DNA from: Pumilibacter intestinalis
GTDB lineage: Bacteria; Bacillota; Clostridia; Christensenellales; Pumilibacteraceae
Length of the DNA: 64,000 nt
NCBI RefSeq assembly: GCF_943193005.1
Contig: NZ_CALPCH010000007.1
Location: 46,780-110,779 of the forward strand
Direction of reading: 5' to 3'
The number at the start of each line of letters is the position of its first letter. Within the stretch, counting starts at the first letter, position 1. The notes beneath the pieces were generated by a model. That model worked only from the letters and a program-made list of their open reading frames with translations. It was not told where the DNA came from and made no database searches. A program made the translations under genes and the position numbers. Shown in pieces: positions 49,480-57,631 of this stretch.

Positions 49480-51801
49480 TTATCTATCCTCCTTGCGCTT
49501 TTTTGCAAGAACGATAGCCGCAGCCGCGCCGAGCGTTACAACCGCCGCAACGCCGCCGAACAACGCGCCGTCTGCGGTAAGGTCGCCGCCGCAACCGCAA
49601 CCCGCTTCAACCTCGTTGTCGTCGGGTTTTTCGTCGGGTTTTTCGTCGCCGGGATATTCCACGCCGGGTATGCGGCTGCCGTCGAGGTTAACCGCGCCCT
49701 TAAGTTCGAAATCCCAGTTACGGTCGGCGGTCATACTCGCACTGCCGCCCATTACCGTTAAATATCCGAGTTGGAAGTTCTGAATTTCCACCTCGTATTC
49801 TTCGCCGTCTACAGTGAGTACTGCTTTGGTGAGGTCGCCGCGGGGCGCGCCGTACACGCTGTAGTAATTCGCCATGTTGCTTATTACGGCGTCTTTAAGG
49901 ATATATACTTTGCCGTCTTCGGGACTGTACGCGAGCATTGCAGTTACGCCGTAGTAGCAAATAGCGTTACTGTCGGTCATGTGCAAGCCGAGCTTAATCA
50001 TGCCCTGTCCGTCTTTGAATTCGCCCGTTTCAACGTCTATGCCGCCCTCTACCGACGACCATGCGCCGATACCCTCTTTGTTGGGCATGCCGAGCGCAAC
50101 GCCTTTTTGAACGTACTCTTTGTATGCCGCTTGGAATTTTTCGAGCAGGTCGGCGGCTCCCACGTTGCCGTAGCTGTTGGGAATAAACACGTCGTCTTCT
50201 ATTACTATTTTAGCCGACAAATCGAGCACGGTGCGAGTTCCGTCAGCTTTGTAATTCACGCCGGGAAACACCGCGTCGTCTTCGTCTGCGGTAAGCTCGA
50301 TAGCTCCGTACAAAAAGTTTTGATAAGTTTTCTCGCCTACTGCAAAAGCGTCGGTAATTGCGGGTCCGAGTATCATTTCACCCGTTACGTCGTACTTTTT
50401 GTTGCCCTCGTTAAAGCGAGTGGGCTTTTCGTAAAGCTCGTAAGTTTCCGCACTTAAGAGCACCGCGGTAAGCGTTTGCGCGCTTACGTCGAGGGAAATT
50501 TCAGAAGTCCCCCCCCCGTTTGATACGAACCGCTGAACGAGTATATTCGTTCCTTCCGCAAATTCCATGAGAGCGGCGGGCACGCCCATAGCGTTATCGT
50601 ATTTTGCTTGCACCGCGGCTTTCACGGCTTCGGCGGTAACGCCCTGCGGCAACTTTGAAATCAGTTCGTCGGCAATTGCGCCTACGCTGTCCGCGCCTAT
50701 TACCGATACGATTTCGCCGTTTTCGTCAACTTTCATAGCCGCATGGAAAACTATTTCGGTGGTTTCGTCCTCTTTCTCGGTGAGCACGGCAACGCCGTTT
50801 GCGAACTGCTGGCTCACAACATCTTTTTGAGTGGTTGCGTTTGTAACCGTTCTTTCCTCGGCTACGGGCGCACCCCATTTTGCCGAATTACCGTAATAAT
50901 CGTTGAGAAACGTATTCGTTACGGCAAACATTTTTCTGCGAATTTCGTTAAATATAACTTCGCCCGTTTTCTGGTTTTCGGATACAATATCCTGACGCCA
51001 CACAATATCGCGCGGTTTACCGCCATCCGTCTTAAAATTAACTCTTATAGGATTTACGTTAACGTCTTTATCCGCATAATATTCTTTGTAAGCGTTCGCG
51101 TAATCCGAAATAGTAAGTTTTTTGAATACCTCTATAGGAAACGCAGTGTCGTACCAAATAGGGATATACATACTCTCGGCAATATCATCTGCCGTTAGTT
51201 CTTCTTCCACTCCTGCATCAGTCACGTTTTTACCGTAAACCGTTTGACCGTTTTTCGTATAGCCGAGCGAGAAATTTTGATAGGTTGTTTCCTCGATAGT
51301 AAAATCGTTGCCTTTAGGCAATCCCAAATGTACAATTTGGTCTTTCCAACCGTTAGAAGCATTGGCGTAAGCATTAACGCTTTTACCTTTAACCGTGTAT
51401 GCTTTTTTATCATACGGATTAAATACCATAAATGCGTAATCGCTTGCCCACAGCCCCGCACCCTGTGCATAGTTGCCGAGGTTCAAATGTGCTGCCAAAA
51501 AGCCACCGAACGCTTCCCAACCATTCATGAGCGGAGCATGACTGCCGCTCGTGTCAAGAGCAACTCCCGCTTGCGCCATATCCGCTTTAAGCCTTGCGCC
51601 TTCTTCTTCAAATGCGTTTTCAATATCGGCACGAGTAATGCCGCCGATAAACGTACGCCCTTCCAATCCGCCGTATTCAAATACTTTATCCGCCGCGTAG
51701 GCGCGTACCGTGCCGAGCAGTACCCCGCACGACACCACCGCGAAACAAAGCGTTACCGCAAGCGCGATTATCGCCCGTTTCATTTTGCCAACTGTCTTCA
51801 T
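49480..51801 (-). CDS. Large surface protein with LGFP-like repeats and C-terminal anchor
   Basis: I do not know a characterised homologue. The 773-residue protein has a signal peptide (about 7-37, ending VRAYA), then several degenerate LGFP-like repeats: LGLPKGNDF...TTYQNFSLGY, KWGAPVAEER...SQQFANGV, MILGPAITDAF...KTYQNFLYGA, a partial ALGMPNKEG, and VYGAPRGDL...IQNFQLGYLTV. The tail is DEKPDEKPDD, GCGCGG, a hydrophobic segment and KKRKEDR, which looks like a membrane anchor or Cys-containing sorting signal. LGFP repeats bind cell-wall sugars in actinobacteria. A run of nine G lies inside the gene. CGGAGG precedes ATG 51801. It sits between the ABC permeases and the GH76-like gene. Confidence 0.8.
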   Translation of the reverse strand: MKTVGKMKRAIIALAVTLCFAVVSCGVLLGTVRAYAADKVFEYGGLEGRTFIGGITRADIENAFEEEGARLKADMAQAGVALDTSGSHAPLMNGWEAFGGFLAAHLNLGNYAQGAGLWASDYAFMVFNPYDKKAYTVKGKSVNAYANASNGWKDQIVHLGLPKGNDFTIEETTYQNFSLGYTKNGQTVYGKNVTDAGVEEELTADDIAESMYIPIWYDTAFPIEVFKKLTISDYANAYKEYYADKDVNVNPIRVNFKTDGGKPRDIVWRQDIVSENQKTGEVIFNEIRRKMFAVTNTFLNDYYGNSAKWGAPVAEERTVTNATTQKDVVSQQFANGVAVLTEKEDETTEIVFHAAMKVDENGEIVSVIGADSVGAIADELISKLPQGVTAEAVKAAVQAKYDNAMGVPAALMEFAEGTNILVQRFVSNGGGTSEISLDVSAQTLTAVLLSAETYELYEKPTRFNEGNKKYDVTGEMILGPAITDAFAVGEKTYQNFLYGAIELTADEDDAVFPGVNYKADGTRTVLDLSAKIVIEDDVFIPNSYGNVGAADLLEKFQAAYKEYVQKGVALGMPNKEGIGAWSSVEGGIDVETGEFKDGQGMIKLGLHMTDSNAICYYGVTAMLAYSPEDGKVYILKDAVISNMANYYSVYGAPRGDLTKAVLTVDGEEYEVEIQNFQLGYLTVMGGSASMTADRNWDFELKGAVNLDGSRIPGVEYPGDEKPDEKPDDNEVEAGCGCGGDLTADGALFGGVAAVVTLGAAAAIVLAKKRKEDR

Positions 51802-51881
51802 ACAAAATCCTCCGTTATTTGATTTTTTATAATACCGGTTTGAGTATAGTTTTCCGGAATTATACAAAGTTTATGAATTTA

Positions 51882-52766
51882 TCAGCCTTTGAGTCCGCCT
51901 ATAGCCACGCCGCTGATAAAGTATTTTTGCATGGCTATGAACACCGCTATAACGGGTATGCTCATGAGCACGCTCATCGCCATCATAGGTCCGTACTGGA
52001 ACTTGGTTTCGAGCGAGAAATTGCGCAGCGCCATTGTGAGCACGCTCATCTCCTCGTGACCTTGCAGTATCAGGTTGGGCCACATATACGAGTTCCAAAC
52101 GCCCTGAAAGCAGAATATTCCGAGGGTGAGGAGCGCGGGCACGAGCATGGGCAGATAAATCTTAAAGAATATGCGCAATTCGCCCGCGCCGTCTATACGC
52201 GCCGACTCGGCGTATTCACTGCTTACGGGGATTAGGAACTGCCGCATAAAGAATATGCCGTATACGCCCACCGTACCCGGCAGTATCACGCCCAAGAACG
52301 TGCCTATAAATCCCGAGCCGCCGTTGCCGAATATATCGTTGCCGCCCACGAGCGGAAAGGAACGAAGAAGCAAAAACGTGGGCACGGTGGTTGCAATTCC
52401 CGGCAACATCATGGAGAGCATCATAATGCGGAAAATGAGTTTGCCGCCGCGGAAACGCAGTTTCTCGAAGCCGTATGCCGCCATGGAAGCAAACAGCAGG
52501 TTGGTGAAAATATTCACCGCCGTAAGCCCTATCGTGTTGAAGAAATAGCGAACCACAGCCACGTTTTCGAACACGTTTTTGTAGTGCTCGAGCGTTACCG
52601 AAACGGGCAGCCACGAACGCGTTGCGTATATTTCGCTCTGCGGACGGAACGAAATGAGAATAGACCAGTAGTACGGCGCAAGCGCGATAAACGCGAGCGC
52701 GAGCATTACTATAAACAGCGTTGTTTTTTCAATTCGATTTTTGGTTTTGGGTGTAAGTTTAGTCAT
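51882..52766 (-). CDS. Carbohydrate ABC transporter permease, MalG type
   Basis: The 294-residue protein has six membrane segments and the conserved ABC-permease loop EYAESARIDGAGELRIFFKIYLP that contacts the ATPase. It belongs to the CUT1 group (MalG/LacG-like) that imports oligosaccharides. Spacing to the upstream permease gene is 13 bases. No ATP-binding subunit gene lies in this locus, so a shared MsmX-type ATPase elsewhere is expected. Confidence 0.94.
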   Translation of the reverse strand: MTKLTPKTKNRIEKTTLFIVMLALAFIALAPYYWSILISFRPQSEIYATRSWLPVSVTLEHYKNVFENVAVVRYFFNTIGLTAVNIFTNLLFASMAAYGFEKLRFRGGKLIFRIMMLSMMLPGIATTVPTFLLLRSFPLVGGNDIFGNGGSGFIGTFLGVILPGTVGVYGIFFMRQFLIPVSSEYAESARIDGAGELRIFFKIYLPMLVPALLTLGIFCFQGVWNSYMWPNLILQGHEEMSVLTMALRNFSLETKFQYGPMMAMSVLMSIPVIAVFIAMQKYFISGVAIGGLKG

Positions 52767-52779
52767 CTCGCAACCCCCT

Positions 52780-53679
52780 TTAATACGCGCGGTCTTTCAC
52801 GAACCGCTGTGTAACAGTGGATATAACCGCAATGAGCGCGAACAGTATTACCGCCTGCGCCGAAGCGTAACCCATACTCGTATTAGTGCCGAACGCTCGG
52901 TTATATATCACGAACACGGGCGTTACGGTGGAGTTTGCGGGTCCGCCGTCGGTCATGGTGAGCACTTGGTCGTAAAGCTGAAACGCGCCTATTATGCTCA
53001 TTGTGATTATAAAGAAAGTCGTGGGCAAAAGAAGCGGCAACGTAATCTTAAAGAACATATACGGCTTTGTCGCGCCGTCTATTTTACCCGCTTCGTAAAT
53101 CTCGGGCGAAATGCCTTTCATTGCCGCGGCGTAGATTATCATGTTGCCGCCTATTCCCTGCCACATTGCGAGTATAACTATGGTAATCATAGCCGTGCTC
53201 GACGACTCCAACCACTGCGGACCTTCGATTGCGAAAATGCGCAAAAAGGAGTTCACAATGCCTATATCGGGATTGAACACAAGGCGGAAAACGGTTGCCG
53301 CCGCCACCGCGCTCGTAAGCCCCGGCAGGTAGTATATGGCGCGAAACACTTTGCCGCCCGCCACTTTGGAGTTAATCAAGAGCGCGTACACAAGCGGAAG
53401 CACCACCGAAAGCGGGATTGCAAACAACGCGTACCAAGCCACGTTCGCAAACGATTTGAGATAAACGGTATCGAGGGTGAAAATGTTTACAAAGTTGTCA
53501 AACCCCACAAACTCCATTTCGCCCAAGCCGTCGTACCGCGTAAACGCGAGCGTTACTGCCATTATTATGGGCACGAGCACAAAGAGCAAAAAGAACAGGA
53601 GCGAGGGCAACACGAACAAAAAGCCTTTCACCTCGAGCCGAGATTGCAAAGTTCTCTTTTTCTTTACAGTAGCCGTCAT
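52780..53679 (-). CDS. Carbohydrate ABC transporter permease, MalF type
   Basis: The 299-residue protein has six membrane segments, the start LEVKGFLFVLPSLLFFLLFV typical of UgpA/LacF permeases, and the EAA-type loop EIYEAGKIDGATKPYMFFKITLP. It forms the heteromeric channel with the MalG-type protein next door. The gene lies 14 bases after the binding-protein gene, in transcription order binding protein, MalF, MalG. Confidence 0.94.
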   Translation of the reverse strand: MTATVKKKRTLQSRLEVKGFLFVLPSLLFFLLFVLVPIIMAVTLAFTRYDGLGEMEFVGFDNFVNIFTLDTVYLKSFANVAWYALFAIPLSVVLPLVYALLINSKVAGGKVFRAIYYLPGLTSAVAAATVFRLVFNPDIGIVNSFLRIFAIEGPQWLESSSTAMITIVILAMWQGIGGNMIIYAAAMKGISPEIYEAGKIDGATKPYMFFKITLPLLLPTTFFIITMSIIGAFQLYDQVLTMTDGGPANSTVTPVFVIYNRAFGTNTSMGYASAQAVILFALIAVISTVTQRFVKDRAY

Positions 53680-53693
53680 TTCCGATTTCTCCG

Positions 53694-54983
53694 TTACATC
53701 ACAAACTCGAGTTTGAACATTTCGTCGCCGTTCTTTTTAATCTGTTTGAGCGCGGTTTCCGCGTCTTTTATGCTTCCTTTACCCTCGCGGATATACTCGC
53801 GCAACGAGTCTATGGTTGCGAATATCCAAGCGATTTCCACGTTGGAATACCCTTTCACTATGGGTCGAACGTCACACGTGGGAAGAAGCTCTTTCATTGT
53901 GGATAAAGTGGAATTTTGCGAAACGAATTCGCTTTCCTGCAAAGCGGTTTTTGCGGGCAAAAAGCCGTAAAGCTCGCAGTACTTTGAAAGGTTTTCGTCT
54001 TTGAGCCACCACTCTATAACCTTAAAGCTCTTATCCAAATTTTTGGATTTGGGAACGGCGAGCGAGTAGCCGCCGAGCATACCCGCCGAGTTTCCCTCGG
54101 TTTCGCTGAACGCGGGATAGCCCACAAAGCGCAAATTCATTTCCTTTCCGAGAAGGGTTTTAACGGTGCTCGCGTAGTTGCTCGGTCCGAATTTCATGGC
54201 AACTTTGCCCTCTATAAACTTATCGTCGGTATGATAATCGGTGGGGCAACCCGTAATTTCCATAAGCTCTATAAACAGGTTCATCACGTTTTCGGCGTCG
54301 CGGTAAGATTTGGAGTTTTTGTCGGAAACGTCTATGTTTATCGTGGGAAACATTCCGCTCGTATCCACAAGTTGCGCGTTGTCGAGCGTGAGCATAAAGC
54401 TGTAGAACTGACCGCGCAGGTTGTAAGCGTCAAGCCCCACGATTTTGTCCGTGCCCTCGCCGCTCGTAAGCGTGCGGGTAGACTCTTTGAGTTGAGCCCA
54501 GGTTGCGGGTATCTGCTCCTCGGTCATGAGGTCCATGTTGCACCACAATCCCCAAGCGTCGAGGTCGGTGGAAACGCCGTAAGTTTTGCCTTTCACCGTA
54601 AGTTCGCGTTGCGCCGCTTCGTTGTAGTCGCTGAGGTTTATAACATCGCTCTCCTCTATCTTTTGAGTGAGGTCGTGCACGAGCTTGTTTTTGCTCACAG
54701 TTTCCCAGCGCGGCCAAACGGCGATATCGGGCGCACTGCCGCCCATGGAAGCCGTGGAAATAGATGCGGTTACGCTGTCTTGCATTTTGTAGGTCATTGT
54801 GTAGCCGAATTCGTTGTTATCGTTGAAATACTTTACGAACTCGTCCATAACCTGTTTGTCCGAGCCCGTCGCTTCGCACCACACCACAATCGTGTTCGCG
54901 TTGTTTGCGCCGCACCCCGCGAAACCGAGCGCGAGGCATACGCACAACACGGCAGTTAAAGCACACGAAACCAACTTTTTCAT
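53694..54983 (-). CDS. ABC transporter sugar-binding lipoprotein
   Basis: The 429-residue protein has a lipoprotein signal (LALGFAGC, Cys24) and a type I extracellular solute-binding fold (TIVVWCEATGSDKQVMDEFVKYF at the start, GPSNYASTVKTLLGKEM and GGYSLAVPKSKNLDKSFKVIEWW later). It captures the oligosaccharide for the two permeases. GGAGG lies eight bases before the ATG. A gap of 48 bases separates it from the upstream isomerase-like gene, with no strong promoter seen. Confidence 0.94.
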   Translation of the reverse strand: MKKLVSCALTAVLCVCLALGFAGCGANNANTIVVWCEATGSDKQVMDEFVKYFNDNNEFGYTMTYKMQDSVTASISTASMGGSAPDIAVWPRWETVSKNKLVHDLTQKIEESDVINLSDYNEAAQRELTVKGKTYGVSTDLDAWGLWCNMDLMTEEQIPATWAQLKESTRTLTSGEGTDKIVGLDAYNLRGQFYSFMLTLDNAQLVDTSGMFPTINIDVSDKNSKSYRDAENVMNLFIELMEITGCPTDYHTDDKFIEGKVAMKFGPSNYASTVKTLLGKEMNLRFVGYPAFSETEGNSAGMLGGYSLAVPKSKNLDKSFKVIEWWLKDENLSKYCELYGFLPAKTALQESEFVSQNSTLSTMKELLPTCDVRPIVKGYSNVEIAWIFATIDSLREYIREGKGSIKDAETALKQIKKNGDEMFKLEFVM

Positions 54984-55031
54984 ATCATAGTCCTCCTTTG
55001 GAGATTGTTTATTTTACTTGTTAAACGATTT

Positions 55032-56753
55032 TCAGCCGCGCACCGTGGCTTTTATTATTGTTACTTCGCCGTCGAGCGGGCGCACCGTATAGTCTCCCGC
55101 GCTCGCAGGAATTATAAACGTTTCGGCATAGTGCACCTCGTAAGGCTCGAACGCGCCCGTCGGGCTTTCTATTATGGCGCCCTTGCCGTCTACCACGTTG
55201 GCTTCGGTTACGCTGTCTTCCGCCTTTACCGTAGCTTTGCCCGTTATCTTCATGCGGCGCGTTTCTATAAACTCGCGCTCGTGCAGTCCCGTGCGCTCTT
55301 CCGTAAAGCCCTCTTCTTTGTTGATTAGCTCGAAGCGGTTTACGAGATTTTTCTTTACCCACTCGGTGTCTCTGTCCCACTGAATTACGTGTTTGCCGTG
55401 GTTTATGTGCACGGGGCGCGGCAAGCCGTCAAGCCCCAATCTCGACCAGTCCCACAGCTTGAACGTGAATATATACGGCGTTGCGCTTATCTCGAGCACC
55501 ATTGTGTCCGAACCCGAGCAGTGCACCGTGCCCGCGGGGATTAAGAAATGGTCGTGCTTTTTCACGGGGAATTTGTTTACGTACTTTTCGGCGGGAAACT
55601 CGCACTCTCCGCGTTGCGCTTTCTCGAGGTCGGCAAGCATTTGTTCTTTGTTCACGTTTTCTTTGAGCCCGAGATACACGTGCGTATTGTCTTCGCAGTC
55701 CAAAATGTAGTAGCTCTCGTCCTGCGTGTAGTGCATGCCGAAAGTGTGCTGAATGTACTCGGTGAGCGGGTGTACCTGCAACGACAGGTTCTGCCCTCCC
55801 ATGGTGTCGAGGAAATCGAAACGTATGGGGTACTCGTCGCCGAAGCGGGCGTGCACCTTGTTGCCGAGCAGTTGCGCGGGGCGATAAAACACAACGTCTA
55901 TAGAGGGCACTTCCACGCGCACGTTGCCGAAACGCATGAATATGCTGTTCTCCTCGGGTACGCCGTCGAACGCCCAAGCGTAGTTCTTTTCGCTCTTATC
56001 AAGTCCGCAAACCTCTTTCATCCACTGTCCGCCCCACACCTCGGGCGCAAAGTACGGCACGAGTCTGAACGGGCGACTCGCAAAAGTTTCGAGTCCCTTG
56101 CGCCAGCCCTCGCCGCTCACGAGCTTAGGCTCGGCGGTGTCGTTGGTATCGAGCAAATAGTCGGCGGTTTTCATTACGTTGCGCTTGTGACGGTCCGCCA
56201 TGCGCCACTCCACGAAAAATCCCTGTTTGAATTTGGCGAGCTTGTTTGCCTGCGCGTTGTCGGTGTTCCAGTTGGTTGCGCCGCATGCGAACCTGCGCTG
56301 AATTTCCCAACGCGCAAGGTCGAGATACACGGTTAAGTCGCCGCTCGCAACGAGCGAGGCGCAAACGCCCATAACGCATATCACGCCCTTTGCCGCGCCT
56401 ATTTCGGCGCGTAGTTTTTCCGCTTTGTCCTCTTCAATAAAGTCGGTAAACTTAAGCGCGTTCATCACGCCGAACACTCTGTCGTTCGTAACAAAGGGCG
56501 CAATGCGGGCGTTGTACTCCTTTTTCTCGGTCATTGCCGCATCGGTGAAAAACCAAGTTGCGCCGAGCGAGGCAAGCCCCTCGCGCACCTTTTGCTGTTC
56601 CACCTGCGTGTAGCAGTCCATAACTATCACGAAGCGTTCTTTGCCCTTTGCGAGCAAAGCGAACTTTTTCGCAATGCTATCGTAGCCCTGCCGAGCCTCG
56701 AACCCTTTAATCTCGAGCTCGGGGTACTTGTCGTAATTTCCGTAACCTTTCAT
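55032..56753 (-). CDS. Mannose-6-phosphate isomerase-like protein with an extra N-terminal domain
   Basis: The C-terminal ~330 residues of this 573-residue protein form a class I phosphomannose isomerase: PYFAPEVWGGQWMKEVCGL at the start, metal-site NLSLQVHPLTEYIQ and IPAGTVHCSG, and VHINHGKHVIQWDRDTEW. The first ~240 residues are extra. They hold VIVMDCYTQVEQQKVREGL, VICVMGVCASLVASGDLTVY and FVEWRMADRHKRNV, reminiscent of a nucleoside-kinase-like fold, but I see no Walker A loop. The expected reaction is mannose-6-phosphate to fructose-6-phosphate. It overlaps the ROK kinase gene by four bases, which supports a kinase-isomerase pair. Confidence 0.82.
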   Translation of the reverse strand: MKGYGNYDKYPELEIKGFEARQGYDSIAKKFALLAKGKERFVIVMDCYTQVEQQKVREGLASLGATWFFTDAAMTEKKEYNARIAPFVTNDRVFGVMNALKFTDFIEEDKAEKLRAEIGAAKGVICVMGVCASLVASGDLTVYLDLARWEIQRRFACGATNWNTDNAQANKLAKFKQGFFVEWRMADRHKRNVMKTADYLLDTNDTAEPKLVSGEGWRKGLETFASRPFRLVPYFAPEVWGGQWMKEVCGLDKSEKNYAWAFDGVPEENSIFMRFGNVRVEVPSIDVVFYRPAQLLGNKVHARFGDEYPIRFDFLDTMGGQNLSLQVHPLTEYIQHTFGMHYTQDESYYILDCEDNTHVYLGLKENVNKEQMLADLEKAQRGECEFPAEKYVNKFPVKKHDHFLIPAGTVHCSGSDTMVLEISATPYIFTFKLWDWSRLGLDGLPRPVHINHGKHVIQWDRDTEWVKKNLVNRFELINKEEGFTEERTGLHEREFIETRRMKITGKATVKAEDSVTEANVVDGKGAIIESPTGAFEPYEVHYAETFIIPASAGDYTVRPLDGEVTIIKATVRG

Positions 56754-57631
56754 AATAACGTTGCTCCTACTATGCCCGCGGCGTTGCCGAGTTGAGCCGA
56801 CACAATCTTTACGGGCGCATATTTTTCTCCGTACAATTCTTTTTCCGTCTTTTTACGCACTATCGGCAAAAACATTTCCGCCGAAGCCGCCATGCCGCCG
56901 CCTATCACGAAACACTCGGGGCGCAGTATGTTGGCAAGATTTACTATCGCCACGGCGAGATATCCCGCAAAGTCGTCCACTATCTTTTTTGCCACCCTGT
57001 TCCTTTCGAGCGCGAGCCTGAAAACCTCTTTCGCGGTTATCTGTCGCCCGAACACCGACTGCGCTCGCTCGGACACCGCCGTTGCCGAACAGTAACTTTC
57101 AAGGCAACCTTTTCTGCCGCAGTTGCACTCCCTGCCGCCCGGAACGAGAGTCATATGCCCGAATATTCCCGACGCGTCGGCGTGTATGTTGCCGCCCTCT
57201 ATCTTGCCGTTTACCGCAAATCCGCCGCCCACTCCCGTGCCGAGCGTGAGCATAGCCACGCGCGAATAGCTCTTGCCCGCACCCACAACAGCCTCGCCGA
57301 GCGCGGCGCACTTCGCGTCGTTGGCGATTGCCGCGGGCACGCCGAGAGCTTTGGATATATCGTCGCGAAGAGGGTAGTCGCTCCAGCGAATGTTGTTGGA
57401 GTAACACACTTTGCCGCTCGACGAGTTTATGAGTCCGGGCGAGCCTATCCCCGCCTTTTCTATCTCGTGCCCGTCGCACAGCTTTTTAGCCGCCGCCACT
57501 ATATCGCCCACAATTCCCTCGTAGTCGCTGTTTTTGCGGGTGGGCACCGAAGCCGAACTTATTACCGCGCCGTCTTGCACTATTCCGAGTTTAACGCTCG
57601 TGCCGCCCAAATCTATGCCGAGAGCTTTCAT
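56750..57631 (-). CDS. ROK-family sugar kinase
   Basis: The 293-residue protein has the ROK features: GIDLGGTSVKLGIV phosphate loop, GSPGLINSSSG, IANDAKCAALGEAV with the catalytic Asp, LGTGVGGGFAVNG, and the zinc site GHMTLVPGGRECNCGRKGCLE. It phosphorylates a hexose with ATP. Placed between a GH38 mannosidase and a mannose-6-phosphate-isomerase-like gene, overlapping both by four bases, it is probably a mannose (or glucose/mannose) kinase. There is no N-terminal DNA-binding domain, so it is an enzyme and not a ROK repressor. Confidence 0.92.
   Translation of the reverse strand: MKALGIDLGGTSVKLGIVQDGAVISSASVPTRKNSDYEGIVGDIVAAAKKLCDGHEIEKAGIGSPGLINSSSGKVCYSNNIRWSDYPLRDDISKALGVPAAIANDAKCAALGEAVVGAGKSYSRVAMLTLGTGVGGGFAVNGKIEGGNIHADASGIFGHMTLVPGGRECNCGRKGCLESYCSATAVSERAQSVFGRQITAKEVFRLALERNRVAKKIVDDFAGYLAVAIVNLANILRPECFVIGGGMAASAEMFLPIVRKKTEKELYGEKYAPVKIVSAQLGNAAGIVGATLL

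Noticed and set aside
55548..56336. 262-residue frame opposite the isomerase-like gene, with similar long antisense frames across 57-60 kb
   Set aside because: All are antisense to genes with readable catalytic motifs, and none has a promoter or ribosome site.
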